Source: CAZRQL01 sp964602415
GTDB taxonomy: Bacteria; Bacteroidota; Bacteroidia; Cytophagales; Flammeovirgaceae
Reading direction: 5' to 3'
DNA length: 64,000 bases
Assembly: GCA_964602415.1 (NCBI GenBank)
Contig: CAZRQL010000015.1
Location: 15,135-79,134 of the forward strand
The notes below the pieces were generated by a model. It saw only the letters and a program-made list of their open reading frames with translations, was not told the DNA's origin and searched no databases. Below, piece by piece: positions 1-8,586 of this stretch. A program made the position numbers and the translations under genes. Position 1 is the stretch's first letter. The number at the start of each line of letters is the position of its first letter.

Positions 1-34
1 CCAGTTGATTTTGAAGTGTTTTGAGAATACGCAT
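1..34 (-). CDS. Possible 5' end of a gene leaving the window
   Basis: On the minus strand an ATG at 34 opens a reading frame (MRILKTLQNQ...) that runs off the left edge after 11 codons. Nothing identifies the product. The start is supported only by position: the roughly 340 bases before the next plus-strand gene contain no other gene, which suits a divergent promoter region. This could equally be a chance ATG. Confidence 0.25.
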   Translation of the reverse strand, partial: MRILKTLQNQL

Positions 35-379
35 GGAGATAATTTTAGAGTAAAAATAATACAATTAGGTTTGTACAGAGATTACTTTTATTGGTTTTTT
101 AGCTTTTAAACACGTACCCAACCGGTTGTTAAAGATTGTGATGAGACAAACACAGTTTTAATCTTAATAATTTGTTTTTCAGATAGTTGCTAAGTGAACT
201 ATCAACTCAACTTTTTTGGGATTGATTTTTTCGCAATTGCTGCATTGTTTATAGCATTTTTGTCTGTCTGGCCGTGTATTTTTGCATATCGAAGTTTTTT
301 TTCTGTTGCTAATCAGTTAGATTCTGTCTCATACCTATCAAGCAAATTCTAACGTTATTTTAAAGCTATCAATTCAACA
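35..379. other. Gene-free AT-rich leader region
   Basis: About 345 bases without a coding frame worth reporting, lying between a possible minus-strand start at 34 and the plus-strand start at 380. The only recognisable signal is a -7-like box TATTTTTG at 277-284. No tRNA or strong hairpin was seen. Confidence 0.5.
259..284 (+). promoter_or_regulatory. Candidate Bacteroidota promoter for the propeller/SpoIIE gene
   Basis: TATTTTTG at 277-284 matches the Bacteroidota -7 consensus TAnnTTTG. A TTTG at 259-262 precedes it, but the spacing is only 14 bases, shorter than the usual 17-21. Transcription would begin near 290, leaving a leader of about 90 bases before the ATG at 380. Confidence 0.35.
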
Positions 380-3300
380 ATGTATTTTTTGCTTGGCGAC
401 ATCGTGCGTTTATTTTTTTCAACGGTTTGTTTTTTTACTCGGTTGGGCTTTGTATTGCTCAGCAGTCAGCTATTGCTGGCCCAAGAATATAATTTCAGTC
501 ATTATACCGTTAAGAACGGATTGGCTCAAAATCAGTGCCGTAGTGTGCTTACCGACCCTTACAACAATATCTGGATAGCTACCCACGAGGGAGGCATCAG
601 CAAATTTGACGGTCAGAGTATGACCAACTTTGGCATTAGCAATGGCTTACCCAGCGCAGTGGTTAGCGACTTATTGCAAGATAGTGCTCAAAATATCTGG
701 ATAGCCACACAAGAAGGACTTGCTGTTTTTGATGGCTTCACAATCAAGACTTTGCCTCAGAGGGTTTCTGTCAAACAACTTGACCGTTCCCCCAAAGGCA
801 AAATTTGGTTTCTTACCGACAAAACGATTGGCTTTTTGGATGAAAATCTTGATATGCAAATGCTTGATTTTCAGTTGTCAATAGATATTTTAGACTTTGC
901 AGCGGTTGGGGGAGATTCTTTGGTTGTATGTAGCAGAGTGGGCGAGGTGTATCTTTATGATGGTCAAATGCTCAAGCCTGTTTTGTGGGAAAAAGAGCCG
1001 CTCAAAGGCGCATTGGGTGTTTTCAAATCAGGTGTAGATGAAGTGGTTATATTTCATAATCAGGCCATTTACGGTTTTAAGAACAACCTACTTTTTTTAG
1101 ACTCTACGCTGTTGCCTTTGGCGGGGGTTAAGCCTTATAGTGTGTTGCGCGACTCAAAAAATAATTTTTGGGTAGGGATTAAGGATGGCGTGGTAGCACT
1201 TTGGGGAAAGCAGAAAGTAGTTTTGACAGAAAAATCAGGTATTGCAGGAACTGTACTCTCTATCTGTGAGGACAAAGAACAGGGGATTTGGTTTGCTTCC
1301 AGCCTTGGACTTTACCGTTACCGCGATGCAGGCTTTGCGTATTATACTCAAAAACAAGGCGTTGCGGACAAATATGTAACTTCTTTGGCTATTGAGCAAG
1401 ATGGAACGGTTTGGTTTACCACCTCAAAGGGACTCCAATATATCGCCCCCGGTCAAGAAGCCGCTTTCCCTAACTCTTTGCCCAAAGAGTTGCTCTCTTC
1501 TCCGCGCCCTGTGATTGTGGATGCCAAGAAAAACCTGCTGGTCGGTACACCTTACGGGATTTTTAGGCGCAAAGACAAAAAAACGCAAAATTTTGAGCGC
1601 ATTGCCTTTAGCGGCAAAGACTGGGACTACTTGGTTTGCGCCTTGCCCTTGGGAGAGGACAAAGTTCTTTTTGGGGGCTCGGTAGGGCTTTGGCTTTTTG
1701 ATGGGAAAAAAATTACCAAATATTTGCCAAGCATTACCGCTACCGTCAACTCGCTGGCTTTGGGGGCATCCGGTATTTGGATAGCCACCGAAGGAGAGGG
1801 GCTTTATTTTGATGCCCCTGATTCTTTGTATCACCTCACCCGCGAACAAGGTCATATCAATAACAACATTGTCAATACTTTGGGAATAGACAAATTTGGG
1901 AACTTATGGGCAGGAACTTCCGGCACAGGGCTTTTCAAAATCATCGGGGCGCATCCCAAAGGTAAATTCGTCAATTTCGAACACCTTAACTTGCTCTCTT
2001 CCAATGTTTATTCAATTATCGTGGATGACTCTACCAATATCTGGGCAGGCACAGATAAAGGCATTTGCCGAATCACAACCTTGCAAAATGACTACCTCAA
2101 CATCAAAAATATTGGAGAACAAGACGGTTTTAGGGCGATAGAAGTCTATCACGGCGCAGCCGCAAAGCATGCCCGTTATCTTTGGTTTGGCACGGTTGAT
2201 GGCTTGACCCGTGTTTCTTCAAAAGCCAGACTGGTATCAGAAAAACCGCCGATTACTTTTTTGAAGGAAATCAAACTTTTTCAGGAAAGTAAAAAATGGG
2301 GACTCTACAGCAAGCAAATAGACAGATGGACAGGGATACCCACTTCGGGAACTCTTGAACTGCCTTCTAGAGAAAACTATTTGTCCTTCAGCTTCGTGGC
2401 CACCAGCCACAATCAGGCCGACAACGTACAGTATTTTTGGATGCTCCAAGGCTACGACCTTAAGTGGAACGGACCCACCCAAAAAGGCGAAGCCTTCTAT
2501 CCCAATCTACCGCCCGGTAAGTATGTCTTTCGTGTGCGTTCCTGCACAGTGTCAGGGGTTTGTGATGACCAAGCCGTACAGTATCATTTTACCATCAAAA
2601 GCCCTTTTTATCTAAGAACATGGTTTTTGTTGTTCATTTTAAGTTTGGCTTTGGCCGCGGCTATTTATTATTTCAATATCAAAATCAAGTACATCAACCA
2701 AGAAAAGGCCGCCGCTAAGGCGCGCGAAAGACAAAGAGCCTTAGACCTAAAAACACAAGAAGAACAACTCAACCGCAAAAGCCGCCAACTCAAGCGAACC
2801 ATGCTCGAACTGGACAGAACCAACACCACGCTCTCCCAAATCAACGAAGAACTCACAGCCAGCCTAACCTACGCAAAAAGAATTCTTGACATCATTCTTT
2901 ACTCAAAAGAGAATTTCAAAAGTTACTTCCCCAAATCTTTCTATTATGAAATGCCCCGTAAGGTCGTTACAGGCGACTATATCTGGGTGTACCACGACGA
3001 ACCATATTTGTATGTGGCCATGGTAGATTGCACGACTTCGGGAGTCTCCGCAGCTTTTTTGGCTGTTATGGCTGATTTTGTGATTAAAAAGGTGGTCTCT
3101 GAAGTCAGGCACAAAAAGCCTTCAGAGTTGCTTGTGCTGCTCAACGAAAAAATATGCGAAATCTTACAGACCGATACACAACGCAGTGAATATGGCATTG
3201 ACATGGCGATTTGTCGTTTTGAAAGCGGTTCAAACAAAATGATGTTTGCCGGTGCGAAGAGTTTGGCGCATTATTATCACAACCAAGAAATTCATTTACT

Positions 3301-3631
3301 CAAAGGCAATTTTTACAGCTTGGGTCTGGAGTTTGCAGGCGTAGAATGTAAATTTGAAGACACAGAGGTGGAACTTGACCAGTACAGTTGGGTATTTTTT
3401 TACAATGCAGGCTATCCCAATCAACTTGGAGGCCCCGAAATGAAGCGGTTTAAGTCAATCAGAATGAAAGAGTTGCTCCAAAAAATAGTCAATCTCTCTT
3501 CTTCAGAGCAAGAAGCCATCCTCGACATGGAGTTTCAAAACTGGAGAGGGGAAAACCCCCAACTCGAAGATGTATTGGTGGCAGGCTTTCAACCCTTTTC
3601 ATCGCCTATCTTGGCATCACAGACCTCATGA
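380..3631 (+). CDS. Propeller sensor with SpoIIE/PP2C-like output domain, probably degenerate
   Basis: A 1083-residue signalling membrane protein. An N-terminal hydrophobic export signal (to about residue 35) is followed by repeated two-component-regulator propeller units of the D..NNIWIAT..G.. type up to about residue 640, then a Y_Y_Y domain. A transmembrane helix lies near 747-768, a charged coiled coil at about 775-835, and a SpoIIE/PP2C-like domain from about 850. The expected topology is a periplasmic sensor with a cytoplasmic phosphatase-type domain. The first Asp motifs (TGDYIW near 864, VDCTTSG) persist. The usual later SDG is NAG near 1009-1011, and the terminal DD is ED near 1062, so metal-dependent catalysis may be lost. 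No regulator gene is adjacent. Domain assignment is secure; loss of activity is inference. Confidence 0.85.
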   Translation: MYFLLGDIVRLFFSTVCFFTRLGFVLLSSQLLLAQEYNFSHYTVKNGLAQNQCRSVLTDPYNNIWIATHEGGISKFDGQSMTNFGISNGLPSAVVSDLLQDSAQNIWIATQEGLAVFDGFTIKTLPQRVSVKQLDRSPKGKIWFLTDKTIGFLDENLDMQMLDFQLSIDILDFAAVGGDSLVVCSRVGEVYLYDGQMLKPVLWEKEPLKGALGVFKSGVDEVVIFHNQAIYGFKNNLLFLDSTLLPLAGVKPYSVLRDSKNNFWVGIKDGVVALWGKQKVVLTEKSGIAGTVLSICEDKEQGIWFASSLGLYRYRDAGFAYYTQKQGVADKYVTSLAIEQDGTVWFTTSKGLQYIAPGQEAAFPNSLPKELLSSPRPVIVDAKKNLLVGTPYGIFRRKDKKTQNFERIAFSGKDWDYLVCALPLGEDKVLFGGSVGLWLFDGKKITKYLPSITATVNSLALGASGIWIATEGEGLYFDAPDSLYHLTREQGHINNNIVNTLGIDKFGNLWAGTSGTGLFKIIGAHPKGKFVNFEHLNLLSSNVYSIIVDDSTNIWAGTDKGICRITTLQNDYLNIKNIGEQDGFRAIEVYHGAAAKHARYLWFGTVDGLTRVSSKARLVSEKPPITFLKEIKLFQESKKWGLYSKQIDRWTGIPTSGTLELPSRENYLSFSFVATSHNQADNVQYFWMLQGYDLKWNGPTQKGEAFYPNLPPGKYVFRVRSCTVSGVCDDQAVQYHFTIKSPFYLRTWFLLFILSLALAAAIYYFNIKIKYINQEKAAAKARERQRALDLKTQEEQLNRKSRQLKRTMLELDRTNTTLSQINEELTASLTYAKRILDIILYSKENFKSYFPKSFYYEMPRKVVTGDYIWVYHDEPYLYVAMVDCTTSGVSAAFLAVMADFVIKKVVSEVRHKKPSELLVLLNEKICEILQTDTQRSEYGIDMAICRFESGSNKMMFAGAKSLAHYYHNQEIHLLKGNFYSLGLEFAGVECKFEDTEVELDQYSWVFFYNAGYPNQLGGPEMKRFKSIRMKELLQKIVNLSSSEQEAILDMEFQNWRGENPQLEDVLVAGFQPFSSPILASQTS

Positions 3632-3700
3632 TGGCTGTCAAGTAGAAAAATTAGATTCATTATTTTTGAACAGCAAAAGCAAACTTTTGTCAGCCAAATT

Positions 3701-5659
3701 ATGAAACAGATTGCTTTTTTATTGTTTTTACTTGCAGCAAATAGGGCTTTTGGCCAAAGCATATATTTCTACGACAGTCTGGGGGTTGAAGTGGCAGGCC
3801 GCAAACTGGCTTATCCTTGGTCGGGCGGTATGAACAGCCCCCAGCCTGCTCATGTAGATTTGGATGCTGATGGCATCAAAGAATGGGTCTTTTTTGAGCG
3901 CACTTCGGGCAAATTTGTGGTAGTAGGCAAGCCTGAGTTGGAAGCACGCCTGCCTTTGGCAAGGGGCTGGGCACTTTGGGCGGACATCAATGCAGACGGC
4001 AAACCTGATTTGATGGTGGATACACCGGAAGGTAGTATTGCTGCTTATACCCTCGAACGAGGTACTCTTAGCCTCCAATCCGCTCAACTGCAAAGCACCC
4101 TGTTTTCGGGAAACCCCACCGATTTGACCGTAGATGTAACAGACTACCCTGCCGTTTGGGATGTTGACGGCGATGGAGACCTTGACTTTTTCAACTTTGT
4201 ACCCGCCGTAGGCACTACTATGGAATTTCACCGAAACCTTTGGAAACAGACAGGCAAATGGGTTTTTGAGAAAGAAACCAATTTTTGGGGTGAATTTGTC
4301 GAATGTGCTAACTGTGGCGATTTCTTTTTTGGCCAAGCCGCCGGATGCCGCAGGGAGGCCACCATGCACGCCGGTTCTGCCACCACGCTTTTGCAGTGGA
4401 ATAGCAGCACTACGCCCGCCATGCTTATCTCTGATGTCGGTTGCTCCGAAGTATATTTGATGCAAGGTATTAGAAATCAGAAGAATGAAGTTGTATTTAA
4501 AGAGTTTGATTTTTTTCCTGCCGATACGGCTGTTGATATGGTTTCTATGCCCTGCGGGTTTGTGGTAGGGGACTCTTTGCTTTTTTCGCCTACCTTGCTC
4601 ACCAACGAAGGCAACCTTAGCGACTTCACCCGCTCTCTTTGGCTTTATGAAAAAGGAGAAAACAGCCAATATAAGTTAAAAAGCCGTAATTTTTTGCAGC
4701 GAGATATGATAGACCTTGGGGAGTTGGCGCAGGCGGCTTTTGTAGATGGCGATGGGGATGGCGATTTGGATTTGGTGGCCGTGAGCAGGGGCAAATTTTA
4801 TGAGGGCAAGTTTCGTTCTACTCTTCATTTTTTTGAGAATGAAGGCTTTTTTTACCGCTTGAAAGACGAAAACTGGCTCAATCTGGCTGACAGCGGCTTT
4901 GTCGAGATGAGAATTGATGCAAGCGGCAAAAATCTTATCATGTCGGCTCGCATCAGCGGGACAAACAGAAGTGGATTTTATCAAATATCCAATTTTGAAA
5001 AAGTAGAGAAGGTCGCTATTCCTTATGACGTGCTCGACGAGCCTAACTGGGTGGATATAGACGGAGATTTAGATTTGGATATATTGGTCGCCAAATTCAA
5101 TGGGAGTTTGCAATTATTTGAAAATCAAGATGGTAAATACATTCTCTCCAATAATGCGGTTTGTGGCTTCAGACCGGATTTCCGAAGGCTCAATCTTAGT
5201 ATCGCTGTTGTGGGAAATGACTTGTTGATTTTGTCAAACAGCGGCCAATTGCAGTTTGTGCGCAACTTTAAAGACAGTTTGCAGGCATCTACCACGCCAC
5301 AAACTTTGCTTGAGCACCATTTTGGCAGGAATAACTCTTTGGCAGTCAAAGACAATCTTATTTTTGTGGGAACGGCAGCCGGTGGGTTCAATTGCTTGAA
5401 ATTCACAGAACTCAAGCCCACAGCACCCAAACAAGTAGCCCCTGTGCTTTACCCAAATCCTGCACAAGATTTTTTTAAAATCGGGGCATCGGGGGTTTTT
5501 ATGGTAGAAGTTTTCGATGCTTTGGGGCGTAAAATGCTTGAGCAGCAAGCCACTGCCCAGACTCAAATACCTGTTTTTCAATGGCCTCAAGGTATGTATT
5601 GGGTGGCTGTCCGTAGGCACGATGGCGGCAAGACGGTGCTCAAACTGTTGGTTAGGTGA
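3701..5659 (+). CDS. Secreted FG-GAP/VCBS repeat protein with T9SS sorting domain
   Basis: A 652-residue exported protein. It has a signal peptide ending near AFGQS (about residue 19). Several FG-GAP/VCBS calcium-loop repeats of the D.D.DG..D form follow, such as DADGIKEW, DVDGDGDLDF, DGDGDGDLDL and DIDGDLDLDI, which predicts an integrin-like beta-propeller. The last 75 or so residues start with YPNPAQDFFKI and end in a beta-rich WVAVRRHDGGKTVLKLLV segment, typical of a type A T9SS C-terminal domain, so the mature protein is probably placed on or released from the cell surface. It lies 69 bases after the propeller sensor. Its stop codon abuts the miaA stop, tail to tail. The ligand is unknown. 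Confidence 0.88.
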   Translation: MKQIAFLLFLLAANRAFGQSIYFYDSLGVEVAGRKLAYPWSGGMNSPQPAHVDLDADGIKEWVFFERTSGKFVVVGKPELEARLPLARGWALWADINADGKPDLMVDTPEGSIAAYTLERGTLSLQSAQLQSTLFSGNPTDLTVDVTDYPAVWDVDGDGDLDFFNFVPAVGTTMEFHRNLWKQTGKWVFEKETNFWGEFVECANCGDFFFGQAAGCRREATMHAGSATTLLQWNSSTTPAMLISDVGCSEVYLMQGIRNQKNEVVFKEFDFFPADTAVDMVSMPCGFVVGDSLLFSPTLLTNEGNLSDFTRSLWLYEKGENSQYKLKSRNFLQRDMIDLGELAQAAFVDGDGDGDLDLVAVSRGKFYEGKFRSTLHFFENEGFFYRLKDENWLNLADSGFVEMRIDASGKNLIMSARISGTNRSGFYQISNFEKVEKVAIPYDVLDEPNWVDIDGDLDLDILVAKFNGSLQLFENQDGKYILSNNAVCGFRPDFRRLNLSIAVVGNDLLILSNSGQLQFVRNFKDSLQASTTPQTLLEHHFGRNNSLAVKDNLIFVGTAAGGFNCLKFTELKPTAPKQVAPVLYPNPAQDFFKIGASGVFMVEVFDALGRKMLEQQATAQTQIPVFQWPQGMYWVAVRRHDGGKTVLKLLVR

Positions 5660-6601
5660 TTAATAACTTGGCTTAAAATTGTTCATCAAGTACAAAATTT
5701 CTTCAAGTCTCTGCTCATTGTCTGAACTTTCGAGCCAATGGATGTGAATGCCTTCTTTTTCCAAATGCCTGAAAAACGTCATTTGCCGCTTGGCAAACTG
5801 TTGGATGGCCGTGGTCAGCTTGGTTTTCAGTTCTTCAAAGGAGTACCGATTTTGTAGGAATTCTGTAACAAATTTGTATTCCAATCCAAAAAATAGCATT
5901 CTTTCGGTACGGATTCCTTGCTCAAGGAGTTGTTTTACTTCTTCGATGAGGCCGTTTGCCAGCCGCTGTTGTAGCCTTAGCGCAATTTGAGTGCGCCTTT
6001 GCTCCAATGCCGGGTTGATGCCAAAAACCCAATACTTCAAATCCGAAGTTGGTTCAAGATGTATGGAGTGAGTTTTCAGGTAATCAATCATTTCGATGGC
6101 TCTGATTTGTCGTTTTGTGGTCGAACCGTCAAGCAAGAGTTGCTGAGGTTTAAATTGCAGTGCCTCGTTGAATTTGGCTTGAATTTCTGAAGGAGATAGA
6201 AAGTTAAGTTTTTGTCTAAGTTCTTTATTGACAGGTATTTGTGTTTGTTTGTAGTCTTGTAAAACTGCCTTTATGTACAGACCGCTTCCCCCACAGAGGA
6301 TGGCTTGTTTGCCTTGGCGGGCTAAGTTTGCCAAAATATTTTTCGTTTGTCTGAGGTATAAGCTCAAATCAAAGTATTCGTCTGGTTCACAGACATCTAT
6401 CATGTGGCAGGGGATTTTTTTGCCTCCTATGGTGTACTCTTGGTAGTCTTTTCCCGTACCAATATTGAGTTTTCGATAGACTTGTCTGGAGTCGGCACTG
6501 ATTATTTCAGCCTCCAATTTATTGGCCAAATGCACAGCCAAATTGGTTTTTCCGCTTGCCGTAGGCCCTAAAATTACAACCAAGGGCAGGTTTTCAATCA
6601 T
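5660..6601 (-). CDS. miaA: tRNA dimethylallyltransferase
   Basis: MiaA transfers a dimethylallyl group to N6 of A37 in tRNAs reading UNN codons. The 313-residue length fits the family. The P-loop GPTASGKT is at residues 12-19 and the family motif DSRQVYRKLNIGTGK begins at residue 37. The chosen start is ATG at 6601. A longer frame exists upstream, but it would run about 100 bases into the preceding gene, and MIENLPLVVILGPT is the normal MiaA N-terminus. The start overlaps the end of the OmpA-family gene by 8 bases, so the two are likely co-transcribed and translationally coupled. Confidence 0.96.
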   Translation of the reverse strand: MIENLPLVVILGPTASGKTNLAVHLANKLEAEIISADSRQVYRKLNIGTGKDYQEYTIGGKKIPCHMIDVCEPDEYFDLSLYLRQTKNILANLARQGKQAILCGGSGLYIKAVLQDYKQTQIPVNKELRQKLNFLSPSEIQAKFNEALQFKPQQLLLDGSTTKRQIRAIEMIDYLKTHSIHLEPTSDLKYWVFGINPALEQRRTQIALRLQQRLANGLIEEVKQLLEQGIRTERMLFFGLEYKFVTEFLQNRYSFEELKTKLTTAIQQFAKRQMTFFRHLEKEGIHIHWLESSDNEQRLEEILYLMNNFKPSY

Positions 6602-8507
6602 AATTGAGTATTTTAAACTCAATTCGTCTATTTTTAGAACGTCCTTCTTCTGAATTGTTGTCTGCAACAGGTTGCGAAGAGCCATATCCTTTGGCGACAA
6701 TTCTTTTTTCTTCTAAACCACTGTTTATTAAATATTTCACTACTGATTCTGCCCTCTGGCGGGACAGCGTTTCATTGGCTTCACGGTTGCCGATGTTGTC
6801 GGTGTGTCCGCTGATTTCTACCCCGAGTGTTGGGTTTTCACTTAGGAATTTGAACAATTTTTCGAGTTCTGTTTTTGAGTTGTCCAACAACTGGTATGAG
6901 CCTGATTTGAAAAAAATATTATTGAGTGTGATTTTTGAGCCTATTTGTATTTTTCTCAAGGGCATATCAATTTCAATGGCTTTGATGGCGGTATCGCTTT
7001 GATAATCAAAAGTCATGCTTTCAAACAAATACCCGTCTTTGAGTACGTGCAAAGCATAATGGGCTCCCTGTGTCAAAACAAGCAAATACTGACCGTCAGT
7101 TGAGACAGTTGATGACACTAATTGATTGGTTGTTAAGTTTTTGAGTTCTATTTTGGCTTCCAGCGGCTCTTGGGTTTGTTGGTCAAAGACTTTACCCTTC
7201 ACATAATCGCTTTTGCGCTTGATCTTAATTTCTTTGGGCATATCAAATACCGCAAGTTTGTGAGACAGTTTTCCCGGTGCAGTTTCAATTTCTTGCGCAT
7301 AAAAACCTTTTAGCCCGTCCGTTGTGATAAAGAGCGAAACTTGGTCTAAGTGATTGTTGATGGGATAGCCCAAATTTTGGGGTTTTTGCCATTTTCCATC
7401 TACCAGTTCAGATTTGAACAGGTCGTAACCACCCAAGCCGGTGTGTCCGTCTGATGCAAAAAACAAAGTGCGCCCGTCGGGGTGTATGAAAGGCGATATT
7501 TCGTTGGCGGGGGTGTTGATGGTGCTGTCAAGGCATTGAGGAACAGACCATTTTCCGGTTTCGTCCATCTGACTCCAAAATATGTCTCGTCCACCTATCC
7601 CACCTCTTTTGTCCTCCGACACAAAGAAAATAACCCTGCCATCTGCTGAAACTGAAGGTTGTGACTCCCAAAATGATGAGTTGATGGGGGCTTCGAGGTT
7701 TTTGGGCTTTTCCCAAACGCCATTTTTAAACTTTGATATATAGAGGTCGCAAGAGCCTAAGTTCCTTCTGCCCCCTCTGGCATCACAGGCCGCAAACACA
7801 ATGGTTTTACCATCTGCCGAAATGGCACAAGTGCCTTCATTGAGCGAGGTGTTTAATTCACTAACATATTGTGGTTCAGTCCATTTTCCGGCTATCCAAT
7901 GGCTTACAAAGATATTTTCATCGCCTCCGTCGCTCCCGATTCCCGTAAAGTACAGGGTCTTTTGGTCAGCGGTCAGCGTGGGAAAGTCTTGCTGGTCAAA
8001 GCGGTTGAGAGGTGTTTTCAAGAGTTGTGGATTGAAAGCTAAGGGTTTGGCGAGGGCTTGTTTTGCAAATGAGCAACTGGCCAATATTTTTTTTGCACGT
8101 TCAACTTGAAAGCCGGTTTTGGGGTTGAACCTCAGGTACTGCTCGGCTAACTTCTCAGCGTCTTCGTACTTGCCTGTGGAGAAAGCGACCTCTGAGAGAT
8201 AAAAATACACATCTTGGTATTGAGGGTTGTTGGGGGCAAGGGCAATACATTTCTGATAATGCGATAAAATTTTGTCCCGCTTTTCTCTATAAAATCTCGC
8301 ATAAATAGAGCCAAGTCTTAAGTGTGCTTCTGCCAGAGGGTACTCACTGATTGATTTTTCGTAGGCCAAAATAGCTTTGTCTAAATTTCTTTCTTTTTCA
8401 GCTTTTTGCCCTTCTTGGATGAGTTTTTCTGCTTTTTCGGAATTTCCTTTTTGCGCTACAGCCCAAATAGGAAAAAGCATCAATCCGATAGTGAGTATTC
8501 TAAACAT
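6594..8507 (-). CDS. OmpA-family envelope protein with TPR and PD40 propeller
   Basis: A 637-residue periplasmic/outer-membrane protein. After a signal peptide (cut near AVAQ, about residue 18) come TPR-like helices (about 20-140), a PD40/WD40-like propeller with repeated DG(R/K)T(L/I)(F/Y)F motifs such as SADGKTIVFAA and HPDGRTLFFASDG, and a carboxypeptidase-regulatory-like domain near 420-500. A C-terminal OmpA peptidoglycan-binding domain follows, with SGHTDNIGNREANETLS and GRSKNRRIEF. This architecture is common in Bacteroidota and resembles T9SS PorE-type and gliding-associated OmpA proteins. I chose the ATG at 8507 over a TTG two codons upstream. It overlaps miaA by 8 bases. Confidence 0.9.
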   Translation of the reverse strand: MFRILTIGLMLFPIWAVAQKGNSEKAEKLIQEGQKAEKERNLDKAILAYEKSISEYPLAEAHLRLGSIYARFYREKRDKILSHYQKCIALAPNNPQYQDVYFYLSEVAFSTGKYEDAEKLAEQYLRFNPKTGFQVERAKKILASCSFAKQALAKPLAFNPQLLKTPLNRFDQQDFPTLTADQKTLYFTGIGSDGGDENIFVSHWIAGKWTEPQYVSELNTSLNEGTCAISADGKTIVFAACDARGGRRNLGSCDLYISKFKNGVWEKPKNLEAPINSSFWESQPSVSADGRVIFFVSEDKRGGIGGRDIFWSQMDETGKWSVPQCLDSTINTPANEISPFIHPDGRTLFFASDGHTGLGGYDLFKSELVDGKWQKPQNLGYPINNHLDQVSLFITTDGLKGFYAQEIETAPGKLSHKLAVFDMPKEIKIKRKSDYVKGKVFDQQTQEPLEAKIELKNLTTNQLVSSTVSTDGQYLLVLTQGAHYALHVLKDGYLFESMTFDYQSDTAIKAIEIDMPLRKIQIGSKITLNNIFFKSGSYQLLDNSKTELEKLFKFLSENPTLGVEISGHTDNIGNREANETLSRQRAESVVKYLINSGLEEKRIVAKGYGSSQPVADNNSEEGRSKNRRIEFKILNYD

Positions 8508-8539
8508 AAACAATGGGATTTTTAGTTAAGCAAAAATAA

Positions 8540-8566
8540 AAAAGCCCGACGATACATCGGGCTTTT
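8540..8566 (-). terminator. Rho-independent terminator after the peptide-binding lipoprotein gene
   Basis: Perfect 10-bp inverted repeat (AAAAGCCCGA at 8540-8549 with TCGGGCTTTT at 8557-8566) with a 7-base loop. On the minus strand it is followed by a T-rich run. It lies 20 bases past the stop at 8587 and 33 bases before the OmpA-family ATG, separating the two transcripts. Confidence 0.85.
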
Positions 8567-8586
8567 CACAATTGCTATCAAGAAAG

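Noticed and set aside
1424..1855. 143-codon minus-strand frame within the propeller gene
   Set aside because: Antisense shadow of the propeller repeats; no independent support.
3728..4669. 313-codon minus-strand frame opposite the FG-GAP protein gene
   Set aside because: Shadow of a well-supported gene on the plus strand; no domain and poor protein-like composition.
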